In this document: in pieces, positions 50,645-59,923 of the stretch | Layout: every line of letters begins with the position of its first letter | Numbering within the stretch: the first letter of the stretch is position 1 | Source of the DNA: Verrucomicrobiales bacterium | GTDB taxonomy: Bacteria; Verrucomicrobiota; Verrucomicrobiia; Verrucomicrobiales; DEV007 | Reading direction: 5' to 3' | Length of the DNA: 60,799 nucleotides | Assembly (NCBI GenBank): GCA_016795385.1 | Contig: JAEUHI010000034.1 | Coordinates: 1-60,799, forward strand | Notes under the pieces: model-generated | The model's database searches: none | Told to the model about the DNA's origin: nothing | The model's input: only the letters and a program-made list of their open reading frames with translations | Translations under genes and position numbers: made by a program

Positions 50645-51577
50645 TCAATCCAGCCGGATACCCATCAGCTCGAGGACGCGACCGAGATCCTCGTTGCCGT
50701 AGTATTCGATCTCGATCTTGCCGCGTTTGTCCCCGTGCTGGATCGCCACATTCGTCGCAAAACGGCTCCGGAGCTGGTCCTGGATCTGCCGGATGTAGGT
50801 CTCCGCCTGCGGCGAGAGCTTCGTCTTCGAGACTTTTTTCGTCACGGTTTTCCCGTTGATCGTTTCGGAGACGAGTTTCTCCGTATCGCGCACGTTCAGC
50901 TTCCGCTTCACGACCAGATCGGCGAGCATGCGCTGCTCGGCTTTCGTCTTCAGACCGAGGAGCGCTTTGGCATGACCGCTCGTCAGCATCTTCCGCGAGA
51001 CCAGGGTCTGCACCTCGGGATCGAGGTCGAGGAGACGGATTGCATTCGACACCGTCGCGCGGTTTTTGCCGACGCGCTGGGCGATCTCCTCCTGCTTCAG
51101 GCCGAATTCCTTGGCCAGCCGCGCATAGGCCTCGGCCTCCTCGAGGGGATCGAGATCCTCGCGCTGGAGGTTCTCGATCAAGGCCATCTCGAGCACGTCG
51201 CGGTCCGAGGCGTCGCGAACGATCACCGGCACCTGCGACAGCTTCAGTTGCGTCGAGGCACGCCAGCGGCGTTCGCCCGCGATCAGCTCGTACTTCCCGT
51301 TCACGAGCCGCACGATGAGCGGCTGGATCACCCCGTGTTCGCGGATCGAGTCGACGAGTTCGGTGAGATTCTCCTCATGAAAGCGCTTGCGGGGCTGCAA
51401 GGGCGAAGGCACCACCTCGTTCAGCGCGACCCGCAGGACCCGTTCTCCCGTGGCGGGATCGGACTCATTGCCTCCGGCGGCACGCACCGGCACCGCACCG
51501 GGATTGGCCCCGGGTGCCTTGATCAAGGCATTGAGGCCGCGTCCGAGGCCTTTTTTGGGAGGAAAATTGTCCGACAT
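50645..51577 (-). CDS. parB: ParB/Spo0J family chromosome-partitioning protein
   Basis: 310 residues from the ATG at 51577. The N-terminal GLGRGLNALI motif is the part that stimulates ParA. The CTPase region holds LQPRKRFHEENLTEL and GERRWRAS. The helix-turn-helix core holds KQEEIAQRVGKNRATVSNAIRLL and SGHAKALLGL. The C-terminal dimer domain ends the protein. It binds parS sites and loads the segregation machinery. No parA gene lies in the neighbourhood, which is unusual for chromosomal parB. Confidence 0.95.
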   Translation of the reverse strand: MSDNFPPKKGLGRGLNALIKAPGANPGAVPVRAAGGNESDPATGERVLRVALNEVVPSPLQPRKRFHEENLTELVDSIREHGVIQPLIVRLVNGKYELIAGERRWRASTQLKLSQVPVIVRDASDRDVLEMALIENLQREDLDPLEEAEAYARLAKEFGLKQEEIAQRVGKNRATVSNAIRLLDLDPEVQTLVSRKMLTSGHAKALLGLKTKAEQRMLADLVVKRKLNVRDTEKLVSETINGKTVTKKVSKTKLSPQAETYIRQIQDQLRSRFATNVAIQHGDKRGKIEIEYYGNEDLGRVLELMGIRLD

Positions 51578-51624
51578 CGCGCGAAACAGGATCGAGGGGA
51601 AAATCGGGAAAATCAGAGGCAAGC

Positions 51625-52008
51625 TCACTCGACGATGCGCACATTCGCTCCGCCGGCGTGGCCACCGAAGCGGGCGGCGGCATCCATCGCCGCGTGTTGC
51701 TCATCGCTGCAGGCGGAATCGATCGGTGCGTCGGGCGCGGCGTCGCTCGATTCGATCACCCCGTTGGAAATCATCCAGTGCTCCACCTCCTCGCCGCTGA
51801 CGTCGGCGAGCATCGTGCCATTCACAACGACACAGGGGGAAAGCGGCTGGCCGCTCTTCTGTTCCATCTCCCAGCGGAAGGCCGGGTTCTTGATGATGTC
51901 TTTCTCCGTGTAATCGAGGCCGTATTTGCGGAAGATGGCGCGGACGCCCTCGCTCCAGCCGCAGAAGGTTTTCAGGTATGCCGTGATTTCAGGTTTCTCG
52001 TTTGCCAT
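51625..52008 (-). CDS. Glutaredoxin-like protein with Cys/His-rich C-terminus
   Basis: 127 residues from the ATG at 52008. The thioredoxin fold carries the monothiol active site FCGWS (Cys16), the TVDY-type region and SPCVVVNGTMLADVSGEEV. About 40 extra residues at the C-terminus include DSACSDEQHAAMDAAARFGGHAGG, with Cys and His that could bind metal or iron-sulfur. It would reduce mixed disulfides or handle Fe-S clusters. parB begins 47 bp downstream. Confidence 0.85.
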   Translation of the reverse strand: MANEKPEITAYLKTFCGWSEGVRAIFRKYGLDYTEKDIIKNPAFRWEMEQKSGQPLSPCVVVNGTMLADVSGEEVEHWMISNGVIESSDAAPDAPIDSACSDEQHAAMDAAARFGGHAGGANVRIVE

Positions 52009-52129
52009 GTTGTTGGGACAGGTTGGATGCGGTTCAGCAGGACCGATAAGCCACGCCAGGGGGATGCGCAAATCCCGGTTTTCATGCGCCGGATCGGGCC
52101 TATATTGGGCGGGTCTCCCACCTGTTCTC

Positions 52130-53503
52130 ATGATCCCTGTCTCCCGCCTTCTCCCCGCCGGCCTCGCCGCCCTGGGGATCGCACTTTTCGTCTCCTCCTG
52201 CGAAAAGGCCGCCCCCTATCTCGACCAGGTGAAAAAAGCCCTCGATCGCGAGACCGAAGAGGAGCAGGCCGCCCGCAAGCCCATCGCCCCCGAAGACATT
52301 CCCCCGCCGCCCGCTCCCGTGAAGATGGAGCCCGTCATCAACAAAGAGGCGCGCGTCTCCATCCTCGGCTACCACGATTTCACCGAAGGCACTTCGACGA
52401 ACGACATGATCCTCAACATCGAGGATTTCCGCCGCCAGATGCAGGCGATCCGCGATGCCAAACTGCCCGTCATCAGCATGCGGCAGTTCCTCGATTGGAA
52501 GCAGGGCAAATCCGACATCCCCGCCGAATGCGTCATGATCACGATCGACGACGGATGGAAGGCGACCCACACCCTCGCTCTCGGCGTGCTGAAGGATTTC
52601 GGTTATCCCTTCACCGTGTTCCTCTACAAGAACTACATCAACATCGGTGGCCGATCCCTCACCCATGAGGAAGTACGCGAGATCGCCCAGGGCGGAGGCA
52701 CGATCTCGAGCCACTCCGTCAGCCACCAGAATCTCTCCCGCCGTGGGGGCCGCGGCGATGCCGCCTACGATGCCTGGCTGCGCGAGGAATTCATCGAATC
52801 GATGCGGTTTCTCGAGGAGACCTACGGCGACACCGGAGCCGTCGTGAAAACCTTCGCTTATCCCTTCGGCATCTACAACGACCGCGCCCTCGAGATCGCC
52901 CGCGAGGCCGGATACGAGGCCTGCTTCACCGTGAACGGCAAGAAGACCGGGTGGGAAGAGAAGGACATGGAGATCGGCCGCTACGTCGTCCATGGCACCA
53001 CCCTGGCGAACTTCGATCCCGCCCTCGATTTTGGCGGCGGAGCCGTCACCACCGGCGGTCGCAAGCTCCTCGCCGAACAGAAGTCGGAGGATGGCGCCAC
53101 ACAGGGGCCGCTCGTCACGGTGAAGCCCGAGGCCAACGCCGTGATCGGCAACCGCCTCCCCTTGGTCGAAGTCGATCTCTCCAAACTCACCGGGGTCGAT
53201 CCCGCCAGCATCGTACTGCGCATCTCCGGCTTCGGGCGTGTCGCCCATCAGTTCGACGCCGCGAGCGGACGCCTCACCTACCAGATCCCCCAGCGTCTCC
53301 GCGTCGAGACCTGTGCCGTGCAACTTTCCTTCCGTCACTCCGGCTCGAAGGAAAACGAACTCATCGGCTGGACCTTCCAGATCGATCCCCTCGCCGACTA
53401 CCTTTCCTCCGAAGCGACCGCTCCCGGAAAAAACGATCCCCTTCCCGCCGGGTCCACCGAAGAAGCCGCCCTCGCCCCACCCGCGGCAACGCCTGCGTTG
53501 TGA
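52130..53503 (+). CDS. Secreted polysaccharide deacetylase lipoprotein (NodB domain)
   Basis: 457 residues from the ATG at 52130. The signal ends in a lipobox (LFVSSCEK). The NodB/CE4 domain shows VSILGYHDF (metal His), the Asp pair in MITIDDGW, and the HxxxH motif in SSHSVSHQN, plus AYPFG. It removes N-acetyl groups from a cell-wall or capsular polysaccharide. The region after residue 350 is a separate beta-rich domain. The leader is C/T-rich with no Shine-Dalgarno. Confidence 0.87.
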   Translation: MIPVSRLLPAGLAALGIALFVSSCEKAAPYLDQVKKALDRETEEEQAARKPIAPEDIPPPPAPVKMEPVINKEARVSILGYHDFTEGTSTNDMILNIEDFRRQMQAIRDAKLPVISMRQFLDWKQGKSDIPAECVMITIDDGWKATHTLALGVLKDFGYPFTVFLYKNYINIGGRSLTHEEVREIAQGGGTISSHSVSHQNLSRRGGRGDAAYDAWLREEFIESMRFLEETYGDTGAVVKTFAYPFGIYNDRALEIAREAGYEACFTVNGKKTGWEEKDMEIGRYVVHGTTLANFDPALDFGGGAVTTGGRKLLAEQKSEDGATQGPLVTVKPEANAVIGNRLPLVEVDLSKLTGVDPASIVLRISGFGRVAHQFDAASGRLTYQIPQRLRVETCAVQLSFRHSGSKENELIGWTFQIDPLADYLSSEATAPGKNDPLPAGSTEEAALAPPAATPAL

Positions 53504-53562
53504 ACGCATCCACTTAGTCGCTCACCATCGGCTTCATCGTTCCGGGCGCTCCAATCCCCTTA

Positions 53563-53591
53563 CCTTTTACCTTTTACTTTCCCACCTTTTA
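53563..53591 (+). repeat. CCTTTTA heptamer array in the ffh leader
   Basis: CCTTTTA occurs at 53563-53569, 53570-53576 and 53585-53591, with a degenerate unit (CTTTCCCA) between. It is followed by a perfect hairpin (GGCGGCC TCC GGCCGCC, 53593-53609) and then the ffh ATG at 53618. Confidence 0.75.
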
Positions 53592-53617
53592 CGGCGGCCT
53601 CCGGCCGCCCCGACGCC

Positions 53618-54946
53618 ATGTTCGCCAACCTCTCCGACAGTCTCCAGGAAACCTTCAAGAAACTCCGCGGTCACGGCAAGATCTCCGAGTCGAACATCAC
53701 CGACGCGCTCCGCGAAGTACGCCTCGCCCTGCTCGAGGCGGATGTCGAGCTCTCCGTGGCGAAGGATTTCATCGCCCGGGTGAAGGAAAAGGCACTCGGC
53801 GAGACCGTCCTTCGCACGATCTCTCCCGGCCAACAGATCGTGAAGATCTTCAACGACGAAATCGCCGCCCTCCTCGGTGGCGATGCCGCGCCCCTCGATC
53901 TGAATCCCCCGGCCCGCATCCTCCTCGTCGGCCTCAACGGGGCTGGCAAAACGACGACTTCGGCCAAACTCGCCCTGCATCTCCGGAAACAGGGACGACG
54001 CCCCCTCCTCATCGCCTGCGACCTTTACCGACCCGCCGCGATCGACCAGCTCGTCACTCTCGCGAAGCAGATCGACGTGCCCGTCTTCCGCCCCGAACCG
54101 GGTGAAACGGACGTGCTCAAGGTCGCAAAAGAGGCTCTCAAGTGGGCCGAACAACAGAACGGCACCGTCCTCATCTTCGACACCGCGGGACGCCAGGAAG
54201 TCGACGACGCCCTCGTCGAAGAACTGCGCCAACTCCACCGCCTCCTTGATCCGAAGGAAACCCTTCTCGTCGCCGACGCCGCCACGGGACAACAGGCAGT
54301 CAGCGTCGCCAAGACCTTCGATGGCATCATCGGACTCACCGGACTCGTCCTCACCAAGCTCGACGGCGACGCACGCGGCGGTGCCGCGCTCTCGATGCGC
54401 AGCGTCACCGGCAAGCCGATCAAGTTCGCCGGGGTCGGGGAAAAACTCTCCGATTTCGAGGCCTTCGTCCCCGACCGCATGGCCGGACGCATCCTCGGGA
54501 TGGGTGACATCGTCGGCCTCGTCGAGAAAGCCGCCGAAGCCATCGACGAAAACGAAGCCCTCCGCATGGCCGAGCGTTTCAAACGCGCCGATTTCGACTT
54601 CAACGACTTCCTCTCGCAGATGCGCATGATGAAGAAGATGGGCGGCCTCACCAGCCTCCTCGGCATGCTCCCGGGCATGGGCGACAAGCTGAAGGGCGTC
54701 GATCTCGATGAGAAACGCATGAAACGCACCGAGGCCATCGTTCTTTCCATGACCCTCGAGGAGCGCCGCCGTCCCGAGATCATCAAGGCCTCGCGCCGCC
54801 GCCGCATCGCCATGGGCAGCGGCACCAGCGTCACCCAGGTGAACCAACTCCTGAAGCAATTCGGCGACATGCGCAAGATGATGCGCAACAAGGGCAAGAT
54901 GAGCCAGATGATGAAGCAGTTCGGCGGCGGGAAACGGCCGTTTTGA
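53618..54946 (+). CDS. ffh: Signal recognition particle protein Ffh
   Basis: 442 residues. The NG domain holds GLNGAGKTTTSAKLA (about 106-120), DTAGRQEVD and VLTKLDGDARGGAALS. The M domain has the Met-rich helices DFNDFLSQMRMMKKMGG, LLGMLPGMGDK and the 4.5S-RNA-binding region with RRRRIAMGSGTSVTQVNQLL. It targets membrane and secreted proteins to the translocon together with SRP RNA (not seen in this window) and FtsY. An octa- or heptamer array and hairpin occupy its leader. Confidence 0.98.
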   Translation: MFANLSDSLQETFKKLRGHGKISESNITDALREVRLALLEADVELSVAKDFIARVKEKALGETVLRTISPGQQIVKIFNDEIAALLGGDAAPLDLNPPARILLVGLNGAGKTTTSAKLALHLRKQGRRPLLIACDLYRPAAIDQLVTLAKQIDVPVFRPEPGETDVLKVAKEALKWAEQQNGTVLIFDTAGRQEVDDALVEELRQLHRLLDPKETLLVADAATGQQAVSVAKTFDGIIGLTGLVLTKLDGDARGGAALSMRSVTGKPIKFAGVGEKLSDFEAFVPDRMAGRILGMGDIVGLVEKAAEAIDENEALRMAERFKRADFDFNDFLSQMRMMKKMGGLTSLLGMLPGMGDKLKGVDLDEKRMKRTEAIVLSMTLEERRRPEIIKASRRRRIAMGSGTSVTQVNQLLKQFGDMRKMMRNKGKMSQMMKQFGGGKRPF

Positions 54947-55012
54947 GATTGGCGGGGCGGCTGATCGGTCGTGCACGAAGGATCAGATCCCACAACCACA
55001 GCCATTCTCCCC

Positions 55013-56407
55013 TCACCCGAAAATCATGCCGGCGAGGGTGAAATAGATAATCGAGCCACTCACGTCCACGATCGTCGTGATCGCGGGCGAGGCGACCACG
55101 GCGGGATCGAGTTTCACCTTTTTCGCTCCGATCGGCAGGGCCGCGCCGATCAGGGTCGAGGTGAGAACCTGGGCCATGAGCGAAGTGCCCACGACGAGCG
55201 CGACCGACCAGGCGCTGAGGGATCCGGTGATCAATCCCGGCGGCATGAGGAACTGGATCTGCAACGCCACAAAAAGCCCGAGAAGGGTGCCGAGGAGAAA
55301 CCCGATGCGCCCTTCCTTCCAGATGACCCGCCAGAATTCGCGGGTGTCGAGCTCGCCGAGCGACATCGCGCGGATGACCATGGTCGCCGACTGGGTGCCG
55401 GTGTTGCCGCCCGCCGCCACGACCATGGGCAGGTAGAGTGAAAGAATGTAATACTGGGTCAGGACATGCTCGTGCGAATGCAGCACGAATCCCGAGCAGA
55501 GGGCGAGAAACGCCAGGGTGAGGACCCAGCCGAAACGTCGCCGGAAATGGGTCAAGGCCGGCGTCTGGAGATAGGCGAAATCGCTCTGGCCGCCGATCCC
55601 GGAGATGCGCTCCATGTCCTCGGTCGATTCCTCCTCGAGGATCTCGAGGGCATCATCGTGGGTGATCACGCCGAGGAGTCGTCCCTCGTCATCGACCACG
55701 GGCAGGGCCATGAGGTCATAGCGTGCGATCATCTGGGCGGCTTCCTCCTGGTCGGCCATGGCATGGACCGAGATCTGGTCGGAATCCATCAACTCACGGA
55801 TCGGAGTCGCCCATTTGCTGAAGGCGAGATCGCGCAGACGCAGTTTGCCGAGGATGCGCTGGTGCTGGTCGACGACGTAGATGCGGCTCAGCAGTTCGGC
55901 TTCCTCCCGGATCGCCTCGAGCACATCGAGCGCCTGCTTCACCGTCAGGTGCTCGGGGACGACGGCCATCGCCTTGGTCATGCGCCCGCCGGCCGTTTCT
56001 TCGGGATACTTGAGAAGGTCTTCGGAGATCTGCCGGGTCTCGGCATCGAGCAGGTCGATGTATTGTCCGCGATCCTCTTCATCGACCTCCTGGAGGAAAT
56101 CCACGAGCTCATCGTCCGAGAGCGATTCGAGCACCTCGCGCCGTTCCGTCTCAGGCAGGGTGTTGAGCCGGTGCTCGACGTCCGAGGCGGGCAGGTAATC
56201 GGCCCATACGGAAAGCACCTCGGCCGGCAGTTGGTCGAGGATCTGCTCGCGATCCTCGTCCTCAAGACGCTCGAAGGCCACCTCGACGTCACCGGGGTGT
56301 GCCTCCTTCGCGATCGCGACGATCTGATCCGCCTCGCCGCTCTCGAGCGCCTCGAGAATGGCTTCGACATCGACCGGCTCGCGGCTGTTGTAATCCGTTT
56401 CGCCCAT
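55013..56407 (-). CDS. mgtE: MgtE-type magnesium transporter
   Basis: 464 residues from the ATG at 56407. The N-terminal superhelical domain (EALESGEADQIVAIAKEAHPG, MgtE-N) is followed by two CBS domains (ISVHAMADQEEAAQMIARYD, VVDDEGRLLGVITHDDALEI) and five membrane helices with GNTGTQSATMVIRA, the pore motif region. It imports Mg2+, gated by cytoplasmic Mg2+ on the CBS domains. No M-box riboswitch is visible in the short leader. Confidence 0.96.
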   Translation of the reverse strand: MGETDYNSREPVDVEAILEALESGEADQIVAIAKEAHPGDVEVAFERLEDEDREQILDQLPAEVLSVWADYLPASDVEHRLNTLPETERREVLESLSDDELVDFLQEVDEEDRGQYIDLLDAETRQISEDLLKYPEETAGGRMTKAMAVVPEHLTVKQALDVLEAIREEAELLSRIYVVDQHQRILGKLRLRDLAFSKWATPIRELMDSDQISVHAMADQEEAAQMIARYDLMALPVVDDEGRLLGVITHDDALEILEEESTEDMERISGIGGQSDFAYLQTPALTHFRRRFGWVLTLAFLALCSGFVLHSHEHVLTQYYILSLYLPMVVAAGGNTGTQSATMVIRAMSLGELDTREFWRVIWKEGRIGFLLGTLLGLFVALQIQFLMPPGLITGSLSAWSVALVVGTSLMAQVLTSTLIGAALPIGAKKVKLDPAVVASPAITTIVDVSGSIIYFTLAGMIFG

Positions 56408-56521
56408 AGGTGGGCGGGCACCCTCGCCGCCCTTGCTGAAAACGCAAGCACCCCGCCTTTGCGGATTTGAAAGGCCGTGGATCCGGGGCAGGTTCCTCCC
56501 CTTTCGCCATCCCCGCCTCTC

Positions 56522-57217
56522 ATGATTCGCACTCCGCTCCTCACCCTGGGTTTTCTCCTCGCGGCACTCTTCTTTCCAGACCTGCATGCCGAGGAACCGA
56601 CGCCGATCGATCCCACGAAATGGGACGCCGACATCGCCGCTTTTGCGAAACGCGACGCGAAATCCCCGGCACCCGCGGGAGCCCTGCTCTTCGTCGGCAG
56701 CTCGACCATCCGCATGTGGGATCTCCCCGCCTCATGGCCCGGTGAAAAACTCCTCAACAACGGCTTCGGAGGGTCCACCCTGCCTGATGCGATCCATCAT
56801 TTCGAAAAACTCGTCGCCGCCTACCAACCCCGGGCCGTCATCGTTTACTCCGGAGACAACGACATGGGGCGCGGCCGCAGCGTCTCGCAGGTGACCGAGG
56901 ACTTCAAAACCTTCGCCGCCCTCTCCCAAAAAGCCCATCCCGGAGTGCCCGTCTTGATTCTCGCGATCAAGCCGAGCGTGAAACGCTGGAATCTCTGGCC
57001 GAAGATGGAGGAAGTGAACCAAGCGGTCGCCGCCCATTGCGCGGCCACGCCGGGACTCTCTTTTGTCGACGTCGCCACCCCGATGCTCGGCCCCGATGGC
57101 GCGAAGCCTGCTGAGTCCTGGTTCAAAGCCGACGGCCTCCACCTCAGTCCCGAAGGCTACGCGAAATGGACCGAGATGGTGAGCAAAGCGCTTCGGAAGG
57201 TGGGGGTTGAAGAATGA
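56522..57217 (+). CDS. Secreted SGNH/GDSL-type hydrolase
   Basis: 231 residues from the ATG at 56522, with a signal peptide (RTPLLTLGFLLAALFFPDLHA). The four SGNH blocks are visible: Ser61 in LFVGSSTIRMW, Gly in NNGFGGST, Asn113 in VYSGDNDM, and DxxH as DGLHLS near the C-terminus. It is likely a secreted esterase of the acetyl-xylan/pectin class. The leader is pyrimidine-rich. An inverted repeat lies after its stop. Confidence 0.88.
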   Translation: MIRTPLLTLGFLLAALFFPDLHAEEPTPIDPTKWDADIAAFAKRDAKSPAPAGALLFVGSSTIRMWDLPASWPGEKLLNNGFGGSTLPDAIHHFEKLVAAYQPRAVIVYSGDNDMGRGRSVSQVTEDFKTFAALSQKAHPGVPVLILAIKPSVKRWNLWPKMEEVNQAVAAHCAATPGLSFVDVATPMLGPDGAKPAESWFKADGLHLSPEGYAKWTEMVSKALRKVGVEE

Positions 57218-57220
57218 GTT

Positions 57221-57272
57221 GCGGATTTCGGCGGGGCGGCAAACCAGAATCCTGACGAACGTCGAAATCCGC
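57221..57272 (+). terminator. Inverted repeat after the SGNH hydrolase gene
   Basis: GCGGATTTCG (57221-57230) is the exact complement of CGAAATCCGC (57263-57272). A second small stem (CCGCT/AGCGG around 57269-57285) overlaps it. It begins 3 bp after the stop and has no T-run, so it is a terminator-like or transcript-stabilising structure. Confidence 0.5.
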
Positions 57273-57462
57273 TTCTCCGGAGCGGAAATCCGGCTGCTCC
57301 GCGCGACTCGGTTAGGAACAGCAGGACATCGGGTCACCGTCTCCGATGAATGAACCCGAACTGACTAACATTCCGCAAATGATTGCAAATGGGATCAATG
57401 CAGGAGGATTTCTCCATCATGCCGGTTGATCGGGGAAAGATCACCTCTTACCACTTACGTCG

Positions 57463-58800
57463 ATGAAAACTCCTCCTTCCTTCCTCCTTCTTTTCTCGCT
57501 CGTGATCACCGGTCCGCTGGCCGCCCAAACGACCCCGTTCACCAGGATCGCCGACACCTCCACTCCGATTCCCGGTGCCAGCGGAAACTTCGTGGCTTTC
57601 AGCAACATGGTCTCCGTGAATGAGGATGGAGACGTGGCCTTCAGCGAAGATAACTTCGACGCCCCCTCCAATGATGGCATCCATTTCTGGAGCGCGGGAG
57701 ACCTTTCCTTGATCGCCGACTTCGACACGGCAATCCCGGGAGGCACGGGGAACTTCACCGCCTTCTCCTTCTTCGGCAACGGCATCGAGGGCAATACTAT
57801 CGCCTTCCGGGGCGGCGGCGCCTCCGACCAAACCGGCATTTATGCCTATAACGGGACGATTCTGGAAAAGATCGCCGACACCACCACCGCCATCCCGGAT
57901 GGCACAGGGAATTTCACCGGGTTCACCACCGCCTACGTCGACGGAGGGGATTTCGCCTTCATCGCCGACGGCTCCGCCGCACAGCAAGGCATCTATCTCG
58001 CCTCCGGCGCTACCATCACCCGCGTGGCGGATCAGAGCACTCCCGTCCCCGGGATCGGCGGCAACTTCCAATGGAGTTCGCAGCTCGGCTTTGATGGAGG
58101 CAATCTCTCCTTCTGGGCCAACGTCACGGGAGGAACCACGCCGGGGAACATCATCGGCGCTTACTCGCCCGGGGGCGGTCTCACCACGCTCGTCACCACC
58201 GCCACGATCGTGCCCGGCGTCGGCACGCCCTTCACCAGCCTCTCCAGCCCAGCCGATCTCAGCGGCACCACCGTCGTCTTCGGAGGCCAGTTCGCCGGAG
58301 GTTCGGGCCTCTATACCATCGACCTCGCCGGCGGCGCCATCACTCCGGTCGCCACTACCGCCACCTCCGTGCCATTTGGATCGGGACGCTTCACCTCCTT
58401 CTCGCCCGCGGCGATCGACGGAGAAGAAATCGCCTTCGTCGGCAATTTCAGCGGAGGCGCCGGCCTCTATGTCCGGCAGAACGGCCGGCTCCGTCAGGTC
58501 ATCACCACCGACGACACCCTCGAGGGCAAGGATGTCGTTGCCTTGGTCATCTCCGAGAATGCCCTCGCTGGCGGCTATCTCGCTTTTCGCGCCATTTTCA
58601 CAGGTGGCGCCCAGGGCATCTACCGCCTCACCACATCCGAGATCGTCGATCCTCCGCTGCTTTCGAAAGCCAAATTGAAAAAGACCGTGAAGCGACTCAC
58701 CGCACAACTCAAGAAGGCGCGCCAAGCCGGGCAAACGAGCAAGGCGAAACGCCTCGCCAAGCAACTCCGTCAGCTGAAAAAGGAGCTGCGCGCGTTCTGA
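57463..58800 (+). CDS. Secreted tandem-repeat protein (GTGNF/GxGNF repeats)
   Basis: 445 residues with a signal peptide (MKTPPSFLLLFSLVITGPLAA). About seven repeats of roughly 55-60 residues carry the pattern ADxxTxIPxGxGNFxxF followed by an acidic turn and IAFxGxxxGxxGIY (repeats near 25, 85, 145, 205, 265, 325, 380). The fold is probably a beta-propeller. The last 50 residues are a basic coiled coil (KAKLKKTVKRLTAQLKKARQ). This repeat type resembles the NxxGxxxxAF choice-of-anchor proteins of PVC bacteria; the function is unknown. No adjacent partner is evident. Confidence 0.72.
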   Translation: MKTPPSFLLLFSLVITGPLAAQTTPFTRIADTSTPIPGASGNFVAFSNMVSVNEDGDVAFSEDNFDAPSNDGIHFWSAGDLSLIADFDTAIPGGTGNFTAFSFFGNGIEGNTIAFRGGGASDQTGIYAYNGTILEKIADTTTAIPDGTGNFTGFTTAYVDGGDFAFIADGSAAQQGIYLASGATITRVADQSTPVPGIGGNFQWSSQLGFDGGNLSFWANVTGGTTPGNIIGAYSPGGGLTTLVTTATIVPGVGTPFTSLSSPADLSGTTVVFGGQFAGGSGLYTIDLAGGAITPVATTATSVPFGSGRFTSFSPAAIDGEEIAFVGNFSGGAGLYVRQNGRLRQVITTDDTLEGKDVVALVISENALAGGYLAFRAIFTGGAQGIYRLTTSEIVDPPLLSKAKLKKTVKRLTAQLKKARQAGQTSKAKRLAKQLRQLKKELRAF

Positions 58801-58920
58801 AGCGGTCTGTGTGTTCGACGGAAAGAGCCCCAGAACCGTTTTTAGGCATCGTTGAGTTCCACGGATTGGACGATACCTGCGGTGTCCCTTGGGATGATTC
58901 CCGGGATTTCCCTCAATCCC

Positions 58921-59427
58921 ATGATCACCACCTGCGACTTCCAGTTCGTCTGCCCGCTGAAGTGGGATGACATGCCCGATCTTCCCGACGGGCGGGGCAA
59001 ACACTGCACCGAATGCCAAAGGCCTGTCATTACCTTGCACACCCGCCGCGAGTTCAACGCCGCGGCGAAGCGCGGGGATTGCGTGGCGGTCTTTCCCGAG
59101 GGCGAGGAAGAGCTGCCCATTCTGAGCGGAGCGCCGTTGCCTCCGCCCGGGCCGCCCTTCCAGCCCGGTCCGGCCGATCGCGAATACACGCCGCCCTATG
59201 ATTGGTCCGAGATCGAGGCAAATCTCGCCCACCGCTCGCGGGCACCGCAGCGTTCGCCGCGTCCCGTCGAGCGCCCTCCGTGCCCGTCCTGCCAGCAACC
59301 GATGCGGTGGATCTACTTCCGCAGTGATGACCGGACTTGGGAACTCGAGTGCGGCTTCGCCGGGTGGACGCCGATCTGCCGGAAATGCCGCACCTGGCGG
59401 GCGTGTCGGGTGGAGATCATGAGTTGA
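58921..59427 (+). CDS. Small Cys-rich protein (treble-clef/zinc-ribbon-like)
   Basis: 168 residues from the ATG at 58921; earlier starts (58894 ATG, 58852 TTG) are possible. The N-terminal domain has FVCPLKWDDM ... GRGKHCTECQRPV, the Cx-KW-x-HCxxC pattern of small proteins that bind metal. After a Pro-rich linker, a second Cys group (CPSCQQPM, CGFAGWTPICRKCRTW) makes a zinc ribbon. Function unknown; metal binding is likely. Confidence 0.65.
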   Translation: MITTCDFQFVCPLKWDDMPDLPDGRGKHCTECQRPVITLHTRREFNAAAKRGDCVAVFPEGEEELPILSGAPLPPPGPPFQPGPADREYTPPYDWSEIEANLAHRSRAPQRSPRPVERPPCPSCQQPMRWIYFRSDDRTWELECGFAGWTPICRKCRTWRACRVEIMS

Positions 59428-59457
59428 GCAGTCTGCGAACCAAACAACCCGGTTCGC

Positions 59458-59760
59458 TTATCCCGGATCTTTCCGATACCTCTCCAGATCACATCTTCCC
59501 AAGGGACCGAAAAACCTCCGACACGCATGGCACCACAGGCTGCCCTCTGTCGAACCGTTTGGTGTCAGGTGAAACTTCGTCGTCGACTGCGCGAGTTGGA
59601 ATGTCCGTCCTACGAACCCCGCTTGCACCGCCGCCGTGTCCGGCGAGCCGCAGTGATCACAGGGCGGCAGGTCGAGGGATTCGAAGCGGGAAAGAGATTC
59701 GAGAAAGCCCGGGTAATCGGCTTCGATTTCGGCGAGACGGTTCTGGGGGAGCTTCATCAT
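59458..59760 (-). CDS. Small zinc-ribbon protein
   Basis: 100 residues from the ATG at 59760 (an ATG one codon on, 59757, also works). Two Cys pairs (PCDHCGSPDTAAVQAGF and LWCHACRRFFG) form one zinc ribbon. It is convergent with the preceding Cys-rich gene. The open frame extends upstream to 59850 with more cysteines (CGDCAGCEIF), so a longer protein is possible. Function unknown. Confidence 0.6.
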   Translation of the reverse strand: MMKLPQNRLAEIEADYPGFLESLSRFESLDLPPCDHCGSPDTAAVQAGFVGRTFQLAQSTTKFHLTPNGSTEGSLWCHACRRFFGPLGRCDLERYRKDPG

Positions 59761-59923
59761 CGCGCGGAAAATCTCGCATCCCGCGCAATCCCCGCAAGAA
59801 CCGCGCCTGTCATACGCGGAAGCAAATGGACTGATTTGAGAAGACGCCACTTAGTCCTCTATCGCAGTTCAAGAAGGAACGAGCCTTCATACTTCACCAA
59901 ACAAGGTCGGATCCACTGGTAAT

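Noticed and set aside
50564..50645. parS site near parB
   Set aside because: Nothing close to TGTTTCACGTGAAACA was seen; the repeats present are direct, not palindromic.
55013..56521. M-box riboswitch before mgtE
   Set aside because: Only 114 bp separate mgtE from the divergent SGNH gene, and I see no set of stems matching that riboswitch.
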